Source of the DNA: Paludibacteraceae bacterium
GTDB lineage: Bacteria; Bacteroidota; Bacteroidia; Bacteroidales; Paludibacteraceae
DNA length: 47,620 bases
Assembly (NCBI GenBank): GCA_024401455.1
Contig: JAKSLA010000022.1
Coordinates: 1-47,620 of the forward strand
Reading direction: 5' to 3'
The stretch's first letter is position 1, and the number at the start of each line of letters is the position of its first letter. Below the pieces are notes generated by a model that saw only the letters and a program-made list of their open reading frames with translations, made no database searches and was not told the DNA's origin. Shown here piece by piece: positions 34,201 through 42,716 of the stretch. Made by a program: the position numbers and the translations under genes.

Positions 34201-35802
34201 GGAGAAATGATTCAAGGAAGTCCAAAGGTCACAATCCATCGAATCTGTGGCAATGTTCAAAACACGCCCTTTCATCGACAAATTAATATTTGTATCAGGC
34301 AGGACCAAATCCAGTTCTACCGAATTATGGCCAAAATAGCGAGCATTCAAATTAATGTCGCGATAAGGATACTCCTTAAATGTGACCAACGGAAGATGTC
34401 CCGAAAGGGAAACTTCAGGCAGCCCTTCCTTGGGCAATGATAATTGAGTTTGCAAGCGCAAAGCAACATTGCCCAGTCCGACGGACGTATCCAGCAAGGC
34501 CGCCATAGCCAGTTCATTGCTCTCCAAATCAACATTCGCATGCACATCGCCACTCAAATGGTCAAAGCCAGCACTACCCTCTGCCCGAATCTCGCCCAAT
34601 AGCGTGTTCAAATCCATATCGAACTTCATGTCGTCCAAAATTCCTTGGGCAAAGAAGGAGATCTCAACTTGTCCGATTTTATCGATGATTTCGGGCATTT
34701 CTGTTGTCGGGGACAAGGCCTGAAGGAGACTTTCTACCGCAGGGACAGAGGCAAAAAGATTTTTAAGCGAGAGATCAAGATGAGTGCCTTCAGGATGACA
34801 CACATCGTCTGCCTCCGCATCCAAAGAGCAGAGGAGGCCATCCCCATAAAACAAATTCAAGCCTGAAATAGTAGCCTTGGGAAGATCAACAGACAACGCT
34901 CCCGAAATGCCCAACGTATCATGCAACTGAGCCAACTGAGGCACGAAAGGAGAGAAATCGGAAGGACAAATATGAGAAGGGACAATCTGCAAACCAGCCA
35001 CCATTCCGCCCATAATATGCGAATCCATCGCTTTTTTTCGCAAATCCACAGAAATATCGGCTATCTGAATATCGGTGTTGGGCAAGCGTAACTCCAACAA
35101 ATTCGAAGCGATGACAGAATCTTTCGTCGAAACTTGAACGCTCAAATCATCCAACCTCAGGCCACTCCATTCTCGGAAAGAAAGCATATCGACACCCGCC
35201 TCCAATTTTTCCATCTTTATTGACTTCAACCGAAGTTGTGCCATCAGGCTGTCCACATGAATATGCGAAGGGTTAAAGAGATGGGGCGTCAACGTATCCG
35301 ACTTTATATCGTAACGAAACGAGCCGTTAAGAAGGTTTATTTTCCCGATGGAAAGGTCGAAATCAGAAGGTGTAGTATCCTTGGCGGTCGTATCGGCACT
35401 TGCAAAGGCATCCATCAAAAACTGGAAATTAAATGGAGCATCCGCCGAATCTTTCGAAAGATAGACTTTAAAATCTGAAAGTCCAACCTTCATCAAATGC
35501 AGTTCACCGCTATGATAAGCCGTAAGAGCCGAAGCGTTTGCCGAAAGCCTTTTCGCATAAAGAAGCGTATCGCCCGACAAATCTTCTACATAAATATCGT
35601 CGATGGAAAGGCCCGTAAAGAGATCTATGTCCACCCTACCGATGCTAACTTCCGTCCCTGTCTTTCCGGCTAACCAATCTGTGATTTTTTCAACTATGCG
35701 GGTCTGCACAAACGATGTATTGACCAACACTATGAGAATAATGTTGAGTAGCAACACGACCGTGATAATCAAAAGCAATATGTTCCTGATTTTTTTCAGC
35801 AT
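31234..35802 (-). CDS. tamB: TamB: translocation and assembly module subunit
   Basis: A 1522-residue protein with an N-terminal membrane anchor (IRNILLLIITVVLLLNIILIVLV, near residues 5-27) and a long periplasmic stretch of AsmA/TamB-type beta-taco repeats. It opens TEVSIGRVDIDLFTGLSIDD (the usual TamB start) and ends with the DUF490 domain (SGNLKKFDIKYDISLPEANE ... LLGFGMFYP ... GALNGALSGILGDRVTIGTD). TamB bridges inner membrane and TamA/TamL, and related proteins carry phospholipids to the outer membrane. I start at ATG 35802; a TTG at 35808 is possible. The 84-nt gap to the exchanger gene upstream contains a hairpin but no clear minus-strand T-run, so the genes may be linked. Confidence 0.93.
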   Translation of the reverse strand: MLKKIRNILLLIITVVLLLNIILIVLVNTSFVQTRIVEKITDWLAGKTGTEVSIGRVDIDLFTGLSIDDIYVEDLSGDTLLYAKRLSANASALTAYHSGELHLMKVGLSDFKVYLSKDSADAPFNFQFLMDAFASADTTAKDTTPSDFDLSIGKINLLNGSFRYDIKSDTLTPHLFNPSHIHVDSLMAQLRLKSIKMEKLEAGVDMLSFREWSGLRLDDLSVQVSTKDSVIASNLLELRLPNTDIQIADISVDLRKKAMDSHIMGGMVAGLQIVPSHICPSDFSPFVPQLAQLHDTLGISGALSVDLPKATISGLNLFYGDGLLCSLDAEADDVCHPEGTHLDLSLKNLFASVPAVESLLQALSPTTEMPEIIDKIGQVEISFFAQGILDDMKFDMDLNTLLGEIRAEGSAGFDHLSGDVHANVDLESNELAMAALLDTSVGLGNVALRLQTQLSLPKEGLPEVSLSGHLPLVTFKEYPYRDINLNARYFGHNSVELDLVLPDTNINLSMKGRVLNIATDSMDCDLWTSLNHFSPYNLHLAKEDMRSFMMNTRLSLRSHGNSLDNLTCRLSLDSTYMQTDTMDVTVENLLLTVTTESNKTHRIDLVAPYFTVFIDGKYDFATLPACFTNMMHPYLPTFFAQSETMVDSTKNDFTFGVEVLNSVRLSRVLNLPFLIDRPAFLSGHFCPATKGLALNGKISSVKFGNTAITNADIHVAQEENMYVLDFTTKLGDEKQEYPLNLKLHTEADHDVVLFSLQYDNSPCTFKLQGNLLSMLSFPKEEGEEFFIRMNVMPTDLVLNNLSMEVEPAVIELRHKNISVADLGFSMDDQPFLMVNGQISESKDDSLLVQFSHASVHHLLSSVNKQDIPVDAFLDGTVHFYSLLGSPRFYTKGFHVDDITYRGDTIGSLNVNSRWNTKYQGMRVVANLQRGATTAATADGYLSPVNDKIHFDVHLDELPLVMAEVPLQGVLHNLSGSIGTDMQVNGKLSAPDIEGYFYFKDARATVDFTDVAYRISDTIFFSPNRIMFRDFDIYDSKNKKLNINCAVHHKDFSDFRYTATLRMDNLLLLNNPTKKDSLLYGTFYASGAVDVKGDMKAARISGSLKNGDWTNVMIRLPESVTQVQTYDNIIYVTSAPNDSTQKKIPEKKKEQNFSIDADVSVELTDDALFGAIISPTTGDAISFRGAGNINAKYNSETSSTKLFGQYVINDGTLKLKLSQLPVKTFSIKEDSKVYFNGDPTACSIDITAGYRVRADLALLDPSFSSMGLPSTRVPVECDLNISGNLKKFDIKYDISLPEANEDLSRTVNSVITTDDIRIREFAYLLGFGMFYPPSGQAEGNSSIVSSLASSSLSGALNGALSGILGDRVTIGTDLSSSQEDLSDLEMNVSVSTNFFNNRLVLNSSLGYKNNNTATEAEATDNALISNFDAEYKLTKSGMFRLKAYNHANNEFYNSSSTTQGLGVVFVKEAKNFNGLFDLRPKNAHSSTMLRDPMLFQQDSAMVKLDSTNAHHKEAVKKERSGNE

Positions 35803-35886
35803 CACCAACTATTGATAAAACTTCCGCCTCAAGAGGACGCACTATATGCCTACCCATCCCAAATTTCTGCGATGGATTGGGTATTT

Positions 35887-36834
35887 TTAGAGTAAATAAG
35901 CAATATAGCCTACAAAAATCGTTAAGAGCACACCGCCCTCCCATCGTTCAATGTTCCGACCTTTACCTGTAAATATAAAGAGATAAAGCAGAATAGCCGC
36001 CAAAAGATTTATATTGATGTCCATTTCTACGTCATGCACTTGCGTCAAATCCATCGGTGAAATCATAGAGGCAAGGCCTAAGATGGCAAACGTATTAAAG
36101 AGACTGGAACCGATGACGTTACCGACAGCCAAATCCGTGTTTTTCTTACGGGCCGCCACAACTGAAGTAACCAATTCCGGCAAAGAGGTACCCACCGAGA
36201 CGATCGTTACCGCTATCACGTGTTCAGTAATATTCAAATCACGGGCGATAAGGGTGGCCTTATCCACCAACAAATCACCGCCAAAAATCAATCCACACAA
36301 ACCGACAGCCACCCAAAGGAGCGACTTCCATATCGGCAGCACCTTCACTTCATCATCAGCCGTCTCCACCTGCTTACGGGAAGAGATGACGACATAAGAC
36401 AAAAAGACAAGGAAGCCCAACAATAGCAGACCTGCTTCTACGCGGTTGATGACTCGTTCACCTCCGTCGCCCGAATAGTAGAAAATGGCCGTCAAACCAG
36501 CCGCCGCAATAAGAAGGGGAACTTCGAAAAGCGAAGTTTGGCGTTGAACAGGGACCATTGTGATTACGGCCGTCACGCCTAACACAGCCATGATATTAAA
36601 GATATTGCTACCCATCACGTTACCCATCGCCAAGGCCGACTGTCCATTACTTGCTGAAATAGAAGTGATAATCATTTCTGGCGCCGATGTGCCAAAGGCG
36701 ACAATAGTCATACCAATCAACACATTGGACACATGGAAACGAGCCGCCAACGAAGCAGCACCCTCCACCATCTTATTGGCACTCCATATAAGAATACCAA
36801 AACTAACTAAAGCGAGTAGTACATTTACCAACAT
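35887..36834 (-). CDS. CaCA-family sodium/calcium exchanger-like protein
   Basis: A 315-residue inner-membrane protein with the duplicated alpha repeats of Na+/Ca2+ exchangers: GTSAPEMIITSISA...GNVMGSNIFNIMAVLG in the first half and GTSLPELVTSVVAARKK...GNVIGSSLFNTFAILG in the second. Ten helices in two inverted halves are expected. It probably exports Ca2+ in exchange for Na+ or H+ (YrbG-like); the ion preference is not certain. The ATG at 36834 is used; an upstream TTG adds an unlikely extension. Confidence 0.9.
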   Translation of the reverse strand: MLVNVLLALVSFGILIWSANKMVEGAASLAARFHVSNVLIGMTIVAFGTSAPEMIITSISASNGQSALAMGNVMGSNIFNIMAVLGVTAVITMVPVQRQTSLFEVPLLIAAAGLTAIFYYSGDGGERVINRVEAGLLLLGFLVFLSYVVISSRKQVETADDEVKVLPIWKSLLWVAVGLCGLIFGGDLLVDKATLIARDLNITEHVIAVTIVSVGTSLPELVTSVVAARKKNTDLAVGNVIGSSLFNTFAILGLASMISPMDLTQVHDVEMDININLLAAILLYLFIFTGKGRNIERWEGGVLLTIFVGYIAYLL

Positions 36835-36916
36835 ACTAATAATCAATATTTTTCTAAATAATCCAATCAAACATCCTTTTCAAAGAAATGTTTTGGTAAA
36901 GATAGGAATAATCCAT

Positions 36917-36955
36917 TAAAAAAAGTGGGAAAGGAAATAACTTTCCCATCCCACT
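36917..36955 (-). terminator. Terminator of the lpxK-punA transcript
   Basis: AGTGGGAAAG (36924-36933) pairs with CTTTCCCATCCCACT (36941-36955) with a small bulge; seven T follow on the minus strand. It lies 35 nt behind the punA stop. Confidence 0.8.
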
Positions 36956-36990
36956 CCTATTCGATTTTTTCTATTATAGTGACCCTCACA

Positions 36991-37812
36991 TTAATCCACC
37001 TTCATTTGGCGAACCATTTCTGTAAAGAGCAACGACAAATGTTCCTGCGCCTTTTTCGTATTTTGTTGAACTTCCTCGTGAGACACGCCATTAATCTCGG
37101 CATCCATACCCACATTGGCAATGACCGACACGCCAAAACATTTCACGCCACAATGACGGGCGGCAATCACCTCTGGAACAGTTGACATTCCGACAGAATC
37201 ACCGCCGATGATACGGAAGTAGCGATACTCCGCAATTGTCTCAAACGTAGGCCCTTGCGTACCGACATACACGCCTTTGCAAACGGAGAACTTATTCTCT
37301 GCCGCAATCTTTTCTGCCAAAGCAATAAACTCCTTGTCATAAGCATTACCCATATCTGGGAAACGAGGGCCCATACGCTCATCGTTAGGACCGTGCAACG
37401 GATGCTCCGGGAAGAGGTTGATATGATCGGAAATCAACATAATGTCGCCTGGAACATACTTGGGATTCAAACCGCCTGCGGCATTGGAAACCATCAAGAC
37501 CTTGATGCCGAAACGCCACATAACACGTTCTGGGAAAACAATATCGGACATCGAATATCCTTCGTAATAGTGAAGACGACCTTGCATCGCCATAACTGGC
37601 ACACCCGCCAAATGTCCGAAAATCAACTTTCCGCTATGGCCTTGCACTGTACTCGTCTTGAATCCAGGAATCTCCGAATAAGGGATAGCCTCCACCACTT
37701 CAATATTGTCTGCCAATGGGCCCAATCCAGTTCCCAAAACGATGGCAATCTTCGGACGCAAAGAAACGCGAGCCTTCAAAAACTCGACTGTTTTATCTAT
37801 CTTTTCCAACAT
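36991..37812 (-). CDS. punA: Purine-nucleoside phosphorylase (trimeric type)
   Basis: A 273-residue enzyme that splits purine nucleosides with phosphate to base and ribose-1-phosphate (salvage). Motifs: IVLGTGLGPLADNIE (phosphate loop), VQGHSGKLIFG, MQGRLHYYEGYSM, SNAAGGLNPKYVPGDIMLIS, GVYVGTQGPTFETIAEYR (purine pocket) and GMSTVPEVIAARHCG. The start overlaps the end of lpxK by 20 nt, so it is coupled to that gene. Confidence 0.96.
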   Translation of the reverse strand: MLEKIDKTVEFLKARVSLRPKIAIVLGTGLGPLADNIEVVEAIPYSEIPGFKTSTVQGHSGKLIFGHLAGVPVMAMQGRLHYYEGYSMSDIVFPERVMWRFGIKVLMVSNAAGGLNPKYVPGDIMLISDHINLFPEHPLHGPNDERMGPRFPDMGNAYDKEFIALAEKIAAENKFSVCKGVYVGTQGPTFETIAEYRYFRIIGGDSVGMSTVPEVIAARHCGVKCFGVSVIANVGMDAEINGVSHEEVQQNTKKAQEHLSLLFTEMVRQMKVD

Positions 37813-38884
37813 AATCTAAAATTTGTTTGTTAAACGACTCTGCATCATTCAAGAAACGAACGGTCAACGGCACACTACAAATCACTCTCTTCATCTCTTC
37901 AGAAAGGAACGGACTCTCCTGTAAGCGTACAGCGTCCTTCTCCGTTGTCAAAATCAATTTCTTGGAGGATGTTATTGAATTAAATTGCTTCTCAATTAAA
38001 AGCATATCACTTTTCGTAAAATTGTGATGATCGCCAAATGGCAATGAGATGACCTCCTTCGCAAAAGAAGCGATGTAATCTTCCAATGGTTTAGGCGATG
38101 CGATGCCCGTCACACAGAGCACTGAATAACCTTCCCGCTTCAATGCCTCCGGATTCATTAGTTCTTTCTCGATGCAACAAGTGGAGAACACGGGGATAAA
38201 ATCTCCATAAGCAATCGAAGAGAAATAAAGCGTCTGATAAGGATAAAGCCCCAATTTCTTCTTGATGATCCGTAGATCCATCGGTGTCGCTGAAGAGGGA
38301 CATTTATTAACCACTACGATTTGCGCCCTATTCTTCGAGCGAACCGGCTCTCGCAAATTCCCCATAGGAAGAAGAGAATCCTCCGTCACCAATCGGTTAT
38401 AATCAATCAATAAAATTGAAAGCCCGGGCTTCACATAGCGATGTTGGTACGCATCGTCCAGCAAAATGACATCAGGGCGCTCTGTCTCTCGCATCTTACT
38501 GATTCCCCGACGACGATCGGCATCCACCGCCAGCACCACATCTGGAAATTTCCGCTTGATTTGGCATGGCTCATCCCCAATTTCCGATGCTTTGGAATAT
38601 TTTGTAGAAAGGATGTAGCCCGACGTTGAACGCTTGTACCCCCGACTGAGGACGCCCACTTTCTTTCTATTTTGTAAAAGTCGAACAAGGTACTCAGTAA
38701 ACGGAGTCTTCCCTGTACCTCCCACCGTAATGTTTCCCACGCAAATGACGGGGAAGCCATACGAGACAGAAGGGAGGATGCCATTGTCAAACATCCAATT
38801 GCGAATGGTTACGACCAAACCATACAACATCGCAAAAGGGGACAATAACACCTTCAACAATATGGGTTTACCCTTTACTGACAT
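37793..38884 (-). CDS. lpxK: Tetraacyldisaccharide 4'-kinase LpxK
   Basis: A 363-residue inner-membrane-associated kinase that phosphorylates the 4' position of the lipid A precursor. An N-terminal hydrophobic helix (ILLKVLLSPFAMLYGLVVTI) precedes the P-loop GNITVGGTGKTPFTEYL (50-66), then VGVLSRGYKR, DEPCQIKRKFPDVVLAVDADR, DVILLDDAYQHRYVKP and LTTEKDAVRL. These are the LpxK signature segments. Upstream is a 451-nt gap towards sppA; no consensus promoter was found in it. Confidence 0.96.
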   Translation of the reverse strand: MSVKGKPILLKVLLSPFAMLYGLVVTIRNWMFDNGILPSVSYGFPVICVGNITVGGTGKTPFTEYLVRLLQNRKKVGVLSRGYKRSTSGYILSTKYSKASEIGDEPCQIKRKFPDVVLAVDADRRRGISKMRETERPDVILLDDAYQHRYVKPGLSILLIDYNRLVTEDSLLPMGNLREPVRSKNRAQIVVVNKCPSSATPMDLRIIKKKLGLYPYQTLYFSSIAYGDFIPVFSTCCIEKELMNPEALKREGYSVLCVTGIASPKPLEDYIASFAKEVISLPFGDHHNFTKSDMLLIEKQFNSITSSKKLILTTEKDAVRLQESPFLSEEMKRVICSVPLTVRFLNDAESFNKQILDYVGKDR

Positions 38885-39238
38885 GACTATGCACCTTTTT
38901 TACTGACACTTGTTTTTACGATAACGGTCACTTTGAATCTTCTCTGATCAGAGGGCAAAAACATTGCCAAAATCATTCTGTTTTCCAATTTGAGGGAAAA
39001 TCAAGCGAATCAAAACGACATCCGCTTAGAAATTCGAGACCGAAAGACCTTTCAATCTCTCCGTTTCATGGTATTTTGGCTCTAATTTAGGCAATTTATA
39101 TACGATACACAAACATTCGTATCATTTTTAACTTCCTTTCTTTCCGTTTTTTACAAAAAAAAGTTCCTGACACTCATTTCCCTTTAAAAGGTTTAGAATG
39201 CCAGAAACCTTATAGACTACCGCTTTGTACTTGACAAG

Positions 39239-39297
39239 TTAGACGCGGTCTAAATTTCTTATTGAAAAATTCTCAAACATCTTCTCATAAAGAAGAT
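39239..39297 (-). terminator. Weak terminator-like hairpins behind sppA
   Basis: Two short stems lie in the 38885-39335 gap: ATCTTCT/AGAAGAT (39279-39285 with 39291-39297), followed on the minus strand by a T5 run some distance downstream, and TTAGAC-GCG-GTCTAA (39239-39253). The rest of this 451-nt gap holds only an ATACGA/TCGTAT inverted repeat near 39101-39124; I see no gene there. Confidence 0.35.
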
Positions 39298-39335
39298 CTC
39301 TACCAATTTCCTGATTCTCAAAACGTCAGAGCATA

Positions 39336-41075
39336 TCAACGGATATCCATTTCAAATGGCATGATGGCCTGCATGCGCTCCATACGTCGAACGCGGTCAA
39401 GAACATCATACTCTTTCTTCAACGTGGTACCCATGAAGAGCTTATCCATGCCAAGGCTCGGCTTCTCCGTAAGCAAGTCATACCACTCCTTCTTTTCCGG
39501 ATATTCAACTACATCATAATCAGAGACCTCGGCCAAATTTGCTGCATACTTAATGGCATCGCCCAATGTTCCTAAAGCATCGACAAGTCCGATTTGTTGC
39601 GCCGTCACACCGCTCCAAACTCTTCCCTGCGCAATTTTCTCCAAATCATTGTAAGGCATTTTACGACCATCGGAGCAACGAGTCACAAAAAGTTTATATC
39701 CTTTGTCCACATATTGCTGCATGATATTACGCTCTGACTCAGACAACGGGCGAGTCAAATTGGGCACATCGGCATACGGATTGGTCTTCACTTCATCGTT
39801 ATCTATGCCGATCTTTTGCATCAATCCCTTTGCGTTCGGGATAATGCAGAAAATACCGATTGAACCCGTCACGGTAGTAGGTTCGGCAAAAATCGCATTG
39901 GCATTGCAAGAGAGATAATAGCCTCCCGACGCTGCATAGTCACCCATACTGACCACCACCGGCTTTTTCTCTTTGAGCAAAGAGACTGCTCTCCATATCT
40001 GTTCTGAGCCATAGGCACTTCCGCCAGGAGAATTCACACGAAGCACCACCGAAGAGACCTCATCGTCTTTCGCCAACTGACGAAGGGTTTTGGCCAATTC
40101 GGAAGAGCAAATGCCCTCCATAGTACCGTTATCAATCTCTCCTACGGCATAGACTACCGCCACCTGCTTTTTATCGGTTAGGCTTTCCGTCGGCGCTTCT
40201 GGCAAGAGGTCTTTCACCTCAACAGATGGAATGTCGGCATCCTCTTCCAATCCTAAAAGCATACGAAGTTCGGCTTCCACCTCGTCATAATAACGTAAAC
40301 CATCAACCAATCCCCAATCCACACACTGCTGCTGAGACTGGAAAGAGACAAACGAAGAAGCCGCCGCATCCAACGAATCCACCGGCACCCCACGCGAAAG
40401 GGAAATATCAGTCAGTATGCTCTTCCAGATGGATTGCGTCAAAACCGTGTTCTGCTCCCTGTTGGCAGGGCTCATCTTATCACTTGTATATTGCTCAGAA
40501 TAAGACTTGTACGTTCCGACCTTCAGCACCTGCATCTCTACACCCACATTTTCCAGCAAACCCTTATAGAAAGCCACTGACGAGGAGATGCCATTGAAAT
40601 CAATAACGCCTTCGTGATTCAAATAAACCTTATCTGCCACAGAAGCAAGATAGTAGCACTTCTGCGTATAGGCACCTGAATAGGCCACGATAAATTTACC
40701 CGTCTCATTCTTAAATGATTGGAGTGCTTGCCTAATCTCTTCAACGGAAGCATACCCACCATCAAACAAACCACAAGAGATGACTATTCCCTTGATGTTG
40801 TCATTAGTTTTCGCTGCCTCTATCGCACAAAGGATTTCGTCCAGACCGAGATCCAACTCTTCCTGCATCTGGAAAAGGGAGGATAGACTCTTTTGCGAAC
40901 GCTCCTGCAATGAGCCTTCCATTCTCAAATGAAGGACCGAATTAGGTTCCGCCTCCACCTTCACCTCATTCATACTTACAATGGCACCTAAAAACACCAA
41001 ACCGATGAAAAAAGCGCCTATTGTAAAAATGGTCAAAGCCACCAACGATGACAATACATTTTTCAAAAACTGCAT
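39336..41075 (-). CDS. sppA: Signal peptide peptidase SppA, 67K type
   Basis: A 579-residue inner-membrane serine protease that degrades cleaved signal peptides. One N-terminal helix (about 8-34) anchors it; two tandem ClpP-like halves follow. The catalytic pair is split over the halves as in E. coli SppA: Lys190 in KVGTYKSYSEQYT and nucleophile Ser383 in GDYAASGGYYLSC, with TVTGSIGIF behind it. Its transcript appears separate, as a terminator divides it from pssA upstream. Confidence 0.95.
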   Translation of the reverse strand: MQFLKNVLSSLVALTIFTIGAFFIGLVFLGAIVSMNEVKVEAEPNSVLHLRMEGSLQERSQKSLSSLFQMQEELDLGLDEILCAIEAAKTNDNIKGIVISCGLFDGGYASVEEIRQALQSFKNETGKFIVAYSGAYTQKCYYLASVADKVYLNHEGVIDFNGISSSVAFYKGLLENVGVEMQVLKVGTYKSYSEQYTSDKMSPANREQNTVLTQSIWKSILTDISLSRGVPVDSLDAAASSFVSFQSQQQCVDWGLVDGLRYYDEVEAELRMLLGLEEDADIPSVEVKDLLPEAPTESLTDKKQVAVVYAVGEIDNGTMEGICSSELAKTLRQLAKDDEVSSVVLRVNSPGGSAYGSEQIWRAVSLLKEKKPVVVSMGDYAASGGYYLSCNANAIFAEPTTVTGSIGIFCIIPNAKGLMQKIGIDNDEVKTNPYADVPNLTRPLSESERNIMQQYVDKGYKLFVTRCSDGRKMPYNDLEKIAQGRVWSGVTAQQIGLVDALGTLGDAIKYAANLAEVSDYDVVEYPEKKEWYDLLTEKPSLGMDKLFMGTTLKKEYDVLDRVRRMERMQAIMPFEMDIR

Positions 41076-41106
41076 TATATTCTATTTAATAGGTTTCACA
41101 CAAAAG

Positions 41107-41137
41107 GAAAAGGATGATAGGTTTTGCCCATCATCCT
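41107..41137 (-). terminator. Terminator of the psd-pssA transcript
   Basis: AGGATGAT (41111-41118) pairs with ATCATCCT (41130-41137); on the minus strand TTTTCCTTTTG follows. It separates pssA from sppA. Confidence 0.75.
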
Positions 41138-41166
41138 CCCTTATATCTTTTTGACTACCATCTAAT

Positions 41167-41937
41167 TCACCCTTTCCTTGTGATTAAAGACATTGCAATG
41201 AACAACAAGATAATCAATGGTGCTGCGCCCCACCAAAGGACAAGCAACATAAGAACGGACAAGATCAAGAAAATAAAACGGATCTTATTGTCTGCCCACT
41301 TTAGATTCTTGAACTTAAGGGAGAACATAGGGATCTCCGCCACCAACAACCAAGAGAAGAGCAGAATCAAAACAACCACTACGACAACGCTGTTGCAAAG
41401 ATAAGCAACGCCTTCTGAAAACTGCATCAATAGCGGATTGGATGAAACTTGCAAATCGGCTACAGCAATGAGCGACGAAAAGAAAATGGAATTGGCAGGA
41501 GTAGGCAATCCGATGAAGGAAGAGACCTGTCTCTCGTCAATATTAAACTTTGCCAAACGGAGAGCAGAAAAGACTGGAATCAAAAATGCGATGAACGGCA
41601 AAATCTGATTTCCGTGGAATAAAACAGACTCCCCACCCGGCAACAAGAAAAGTTCTGTCTTTGAGAATAAAGAGCACAACCATTGGTAGGCAATCACACC
41701 CGGCGCCACACCGAAACTCACCATGTCTGCCAACGAATCCAACTCCTTACCAATAGGAGAATAGGCTTTCAACGCACGTGCCGACATCCCGTCGAAGAAA
41801 TCGAACACCGAAGCCAAATAGATGAACAGTGCCGCCCAAAGGAAATTCTCATTGAAGGCCATCACACAAGCGATACATCCCGAAAAGAGATTCAAGCTTG
41901 TTATCGTATTAGGGATACATCCAATAATCTTTTTCAT
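41167..41937 (-). CDS. pssA: CDP-diacylglycerol-serine O-phosphatidyltransferase
   Basis: A 256-residue membrane enzyme that joins serine to CDP-diacylglycerol, making phosphatidylserine. The CDP-alcohol phosphotransferase motif is complete: Asp46, Asp49-Gly50, Ala53-Arg54, Gly63, Asp67 and Asp71 in DFFDGMSARALKAYSPIGKE and the following LDSLAD. Several hydrophobic helices follow. I use ATG 41937; a GTG two codons upstream is possible. It lies 15 nt behind psd. Confidence 0.95.
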   Translation of the reverse strand: MKKIIGCIPNTITSLNLFSGCIACVMAFNENFLWAALFIYLASVFDFFDGMSARALKAYSPIGKELDSLADMVSFGVAPGVIAYQWLCSLFSKTELFLLPGGESVLFHGNQILPFIAFLIPVFSALRLAKFNIDERQVSSFIGLPTPANSIFFSSLIAVADLQVSSNPLLMQFSEGVAYLCNSVVVVVVLILLFSWLLVAEIPMFSLKFKNLKWADNKIRFIFLILSVLMLLVLWWGAAPLIILLFIAMSLITRKG

Positions 41938-41952
41938 ACCCACAATTTTTTG

Positions 41953-42630
41953 TTATTGTTCATTCTTTGGAAGACGTGCGATAACGGTCTTATTACCGAC
42001 AACGCTCTGTCTCAACTTCACCAACACCTCAGAACCCAACGGCAAAAAGACATCGACGCGAGAACCGAACTTGATGAATCCCAATTGATCATTAACACGG
42101 CACTCCTTACCCACAGAGGCATAAGTCACAATTCGACGTGCCAAAGCCCCGGCAATTTGACGGACAAGGATTCTGGTCTTGTTCGGCGTCTCAATCACAA
42201 CCGTAGAACGCTCGTTCTCCGTACTAGACTTAGGCAAGTTAGCCGCCATGAAACGGCCATCATTATGCGTATAATAAACCACTTTACCTGGGGTTGGATA
42301 CCAATTGGCATGAACATTGAATACGCTCATAAAGATAGACACCTGAATACGCTTTTCGTTTAGGAACTCATCTTCCAACGTAGGTTCGATCACAACCACG
42401 GTTCCGTCTGCGGGAGCCACAATCATACCATCCTCAAAGCCGATGAAGTCACGCTTGGGGTTACGAAAGAAATTCACGAAAAACAAGAAAAGGCAAAGGG
42501 TGAAACCAAGAATGCATTTCACCATCAACGGACTGCTTTCAAAGCAAAAATAGTACACAGCCATGTCAATAGCCGCCAAAATGCAGAAAAGAGTCCCTAA
42601 AATTCCTAATCCTTCTTTATGTAGTGTCAT
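41953..42630 (-). CDS. psd: Phosphatidylserine decarboxylase proenzyme (short type)
   Basis: A 225-residue enzyme that converts phosphatidylserine to phosphatidylethanolamine. Two N-terminal helices are followed by FFRNPKRDFIGFEDGMIVAP ADG-type text, the conserved SIFMSVFNVHANWYPTPG, and FGSR with the Gly189-Ser190 self-cleavage site that generates the pyruvoyl cofactor. It directly precedes pssA; the two form a pathway pair transcribed from a promoter just upstream. Confidence 0.95.
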   Translation of the reverse strand: MTLHKEGLGILGTLFCILAAIDMAVYYFCFESSPLMVKCILGFTLCLFLFFVNFFRNPKRDFIGFEDGMIVAPADGTVVVIEPTLEDEFLNEKRIQVSIFMSVFNVHANWYPTPGKVVYYTHNDGRFMAANLPKSSTENERSTVVIETPNKTRILVRQIAGALARRIVTYASVGKECRVNDQLGFIKFGSRVDVFLPLGSEVLVKLRQSVVGNKTVIARLPKNEQ

Positions 42631-42650
42631 TGATATTTTTTTTTGCGCCG

Positions 42651-42681
42651 CAAAGTTAACAAATAGCCTATTAACTTACAA
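42651..42681 (-). promoter_or_regulatory. Promoter of psd-pssA
   Basis: TTG (42679-42681) and TAACTTTG (42651-42658) on the minus strand are 20 nt apart. The start would fall near 42644, only about 14 nt before the ATG at 42630. Confidence 0.7.
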
Positions 42682-42716
42682 GCGTTAATCATTAACATAT
42701 TTTATCTTATCTATTT

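Noticed and set aside
38885-39335. Possible missed small gene in the 451-nt gap between sppA and lpxK
   Set aside because: No frame on either strand has coding character; only short hairpins and an inverted repeat were seen.
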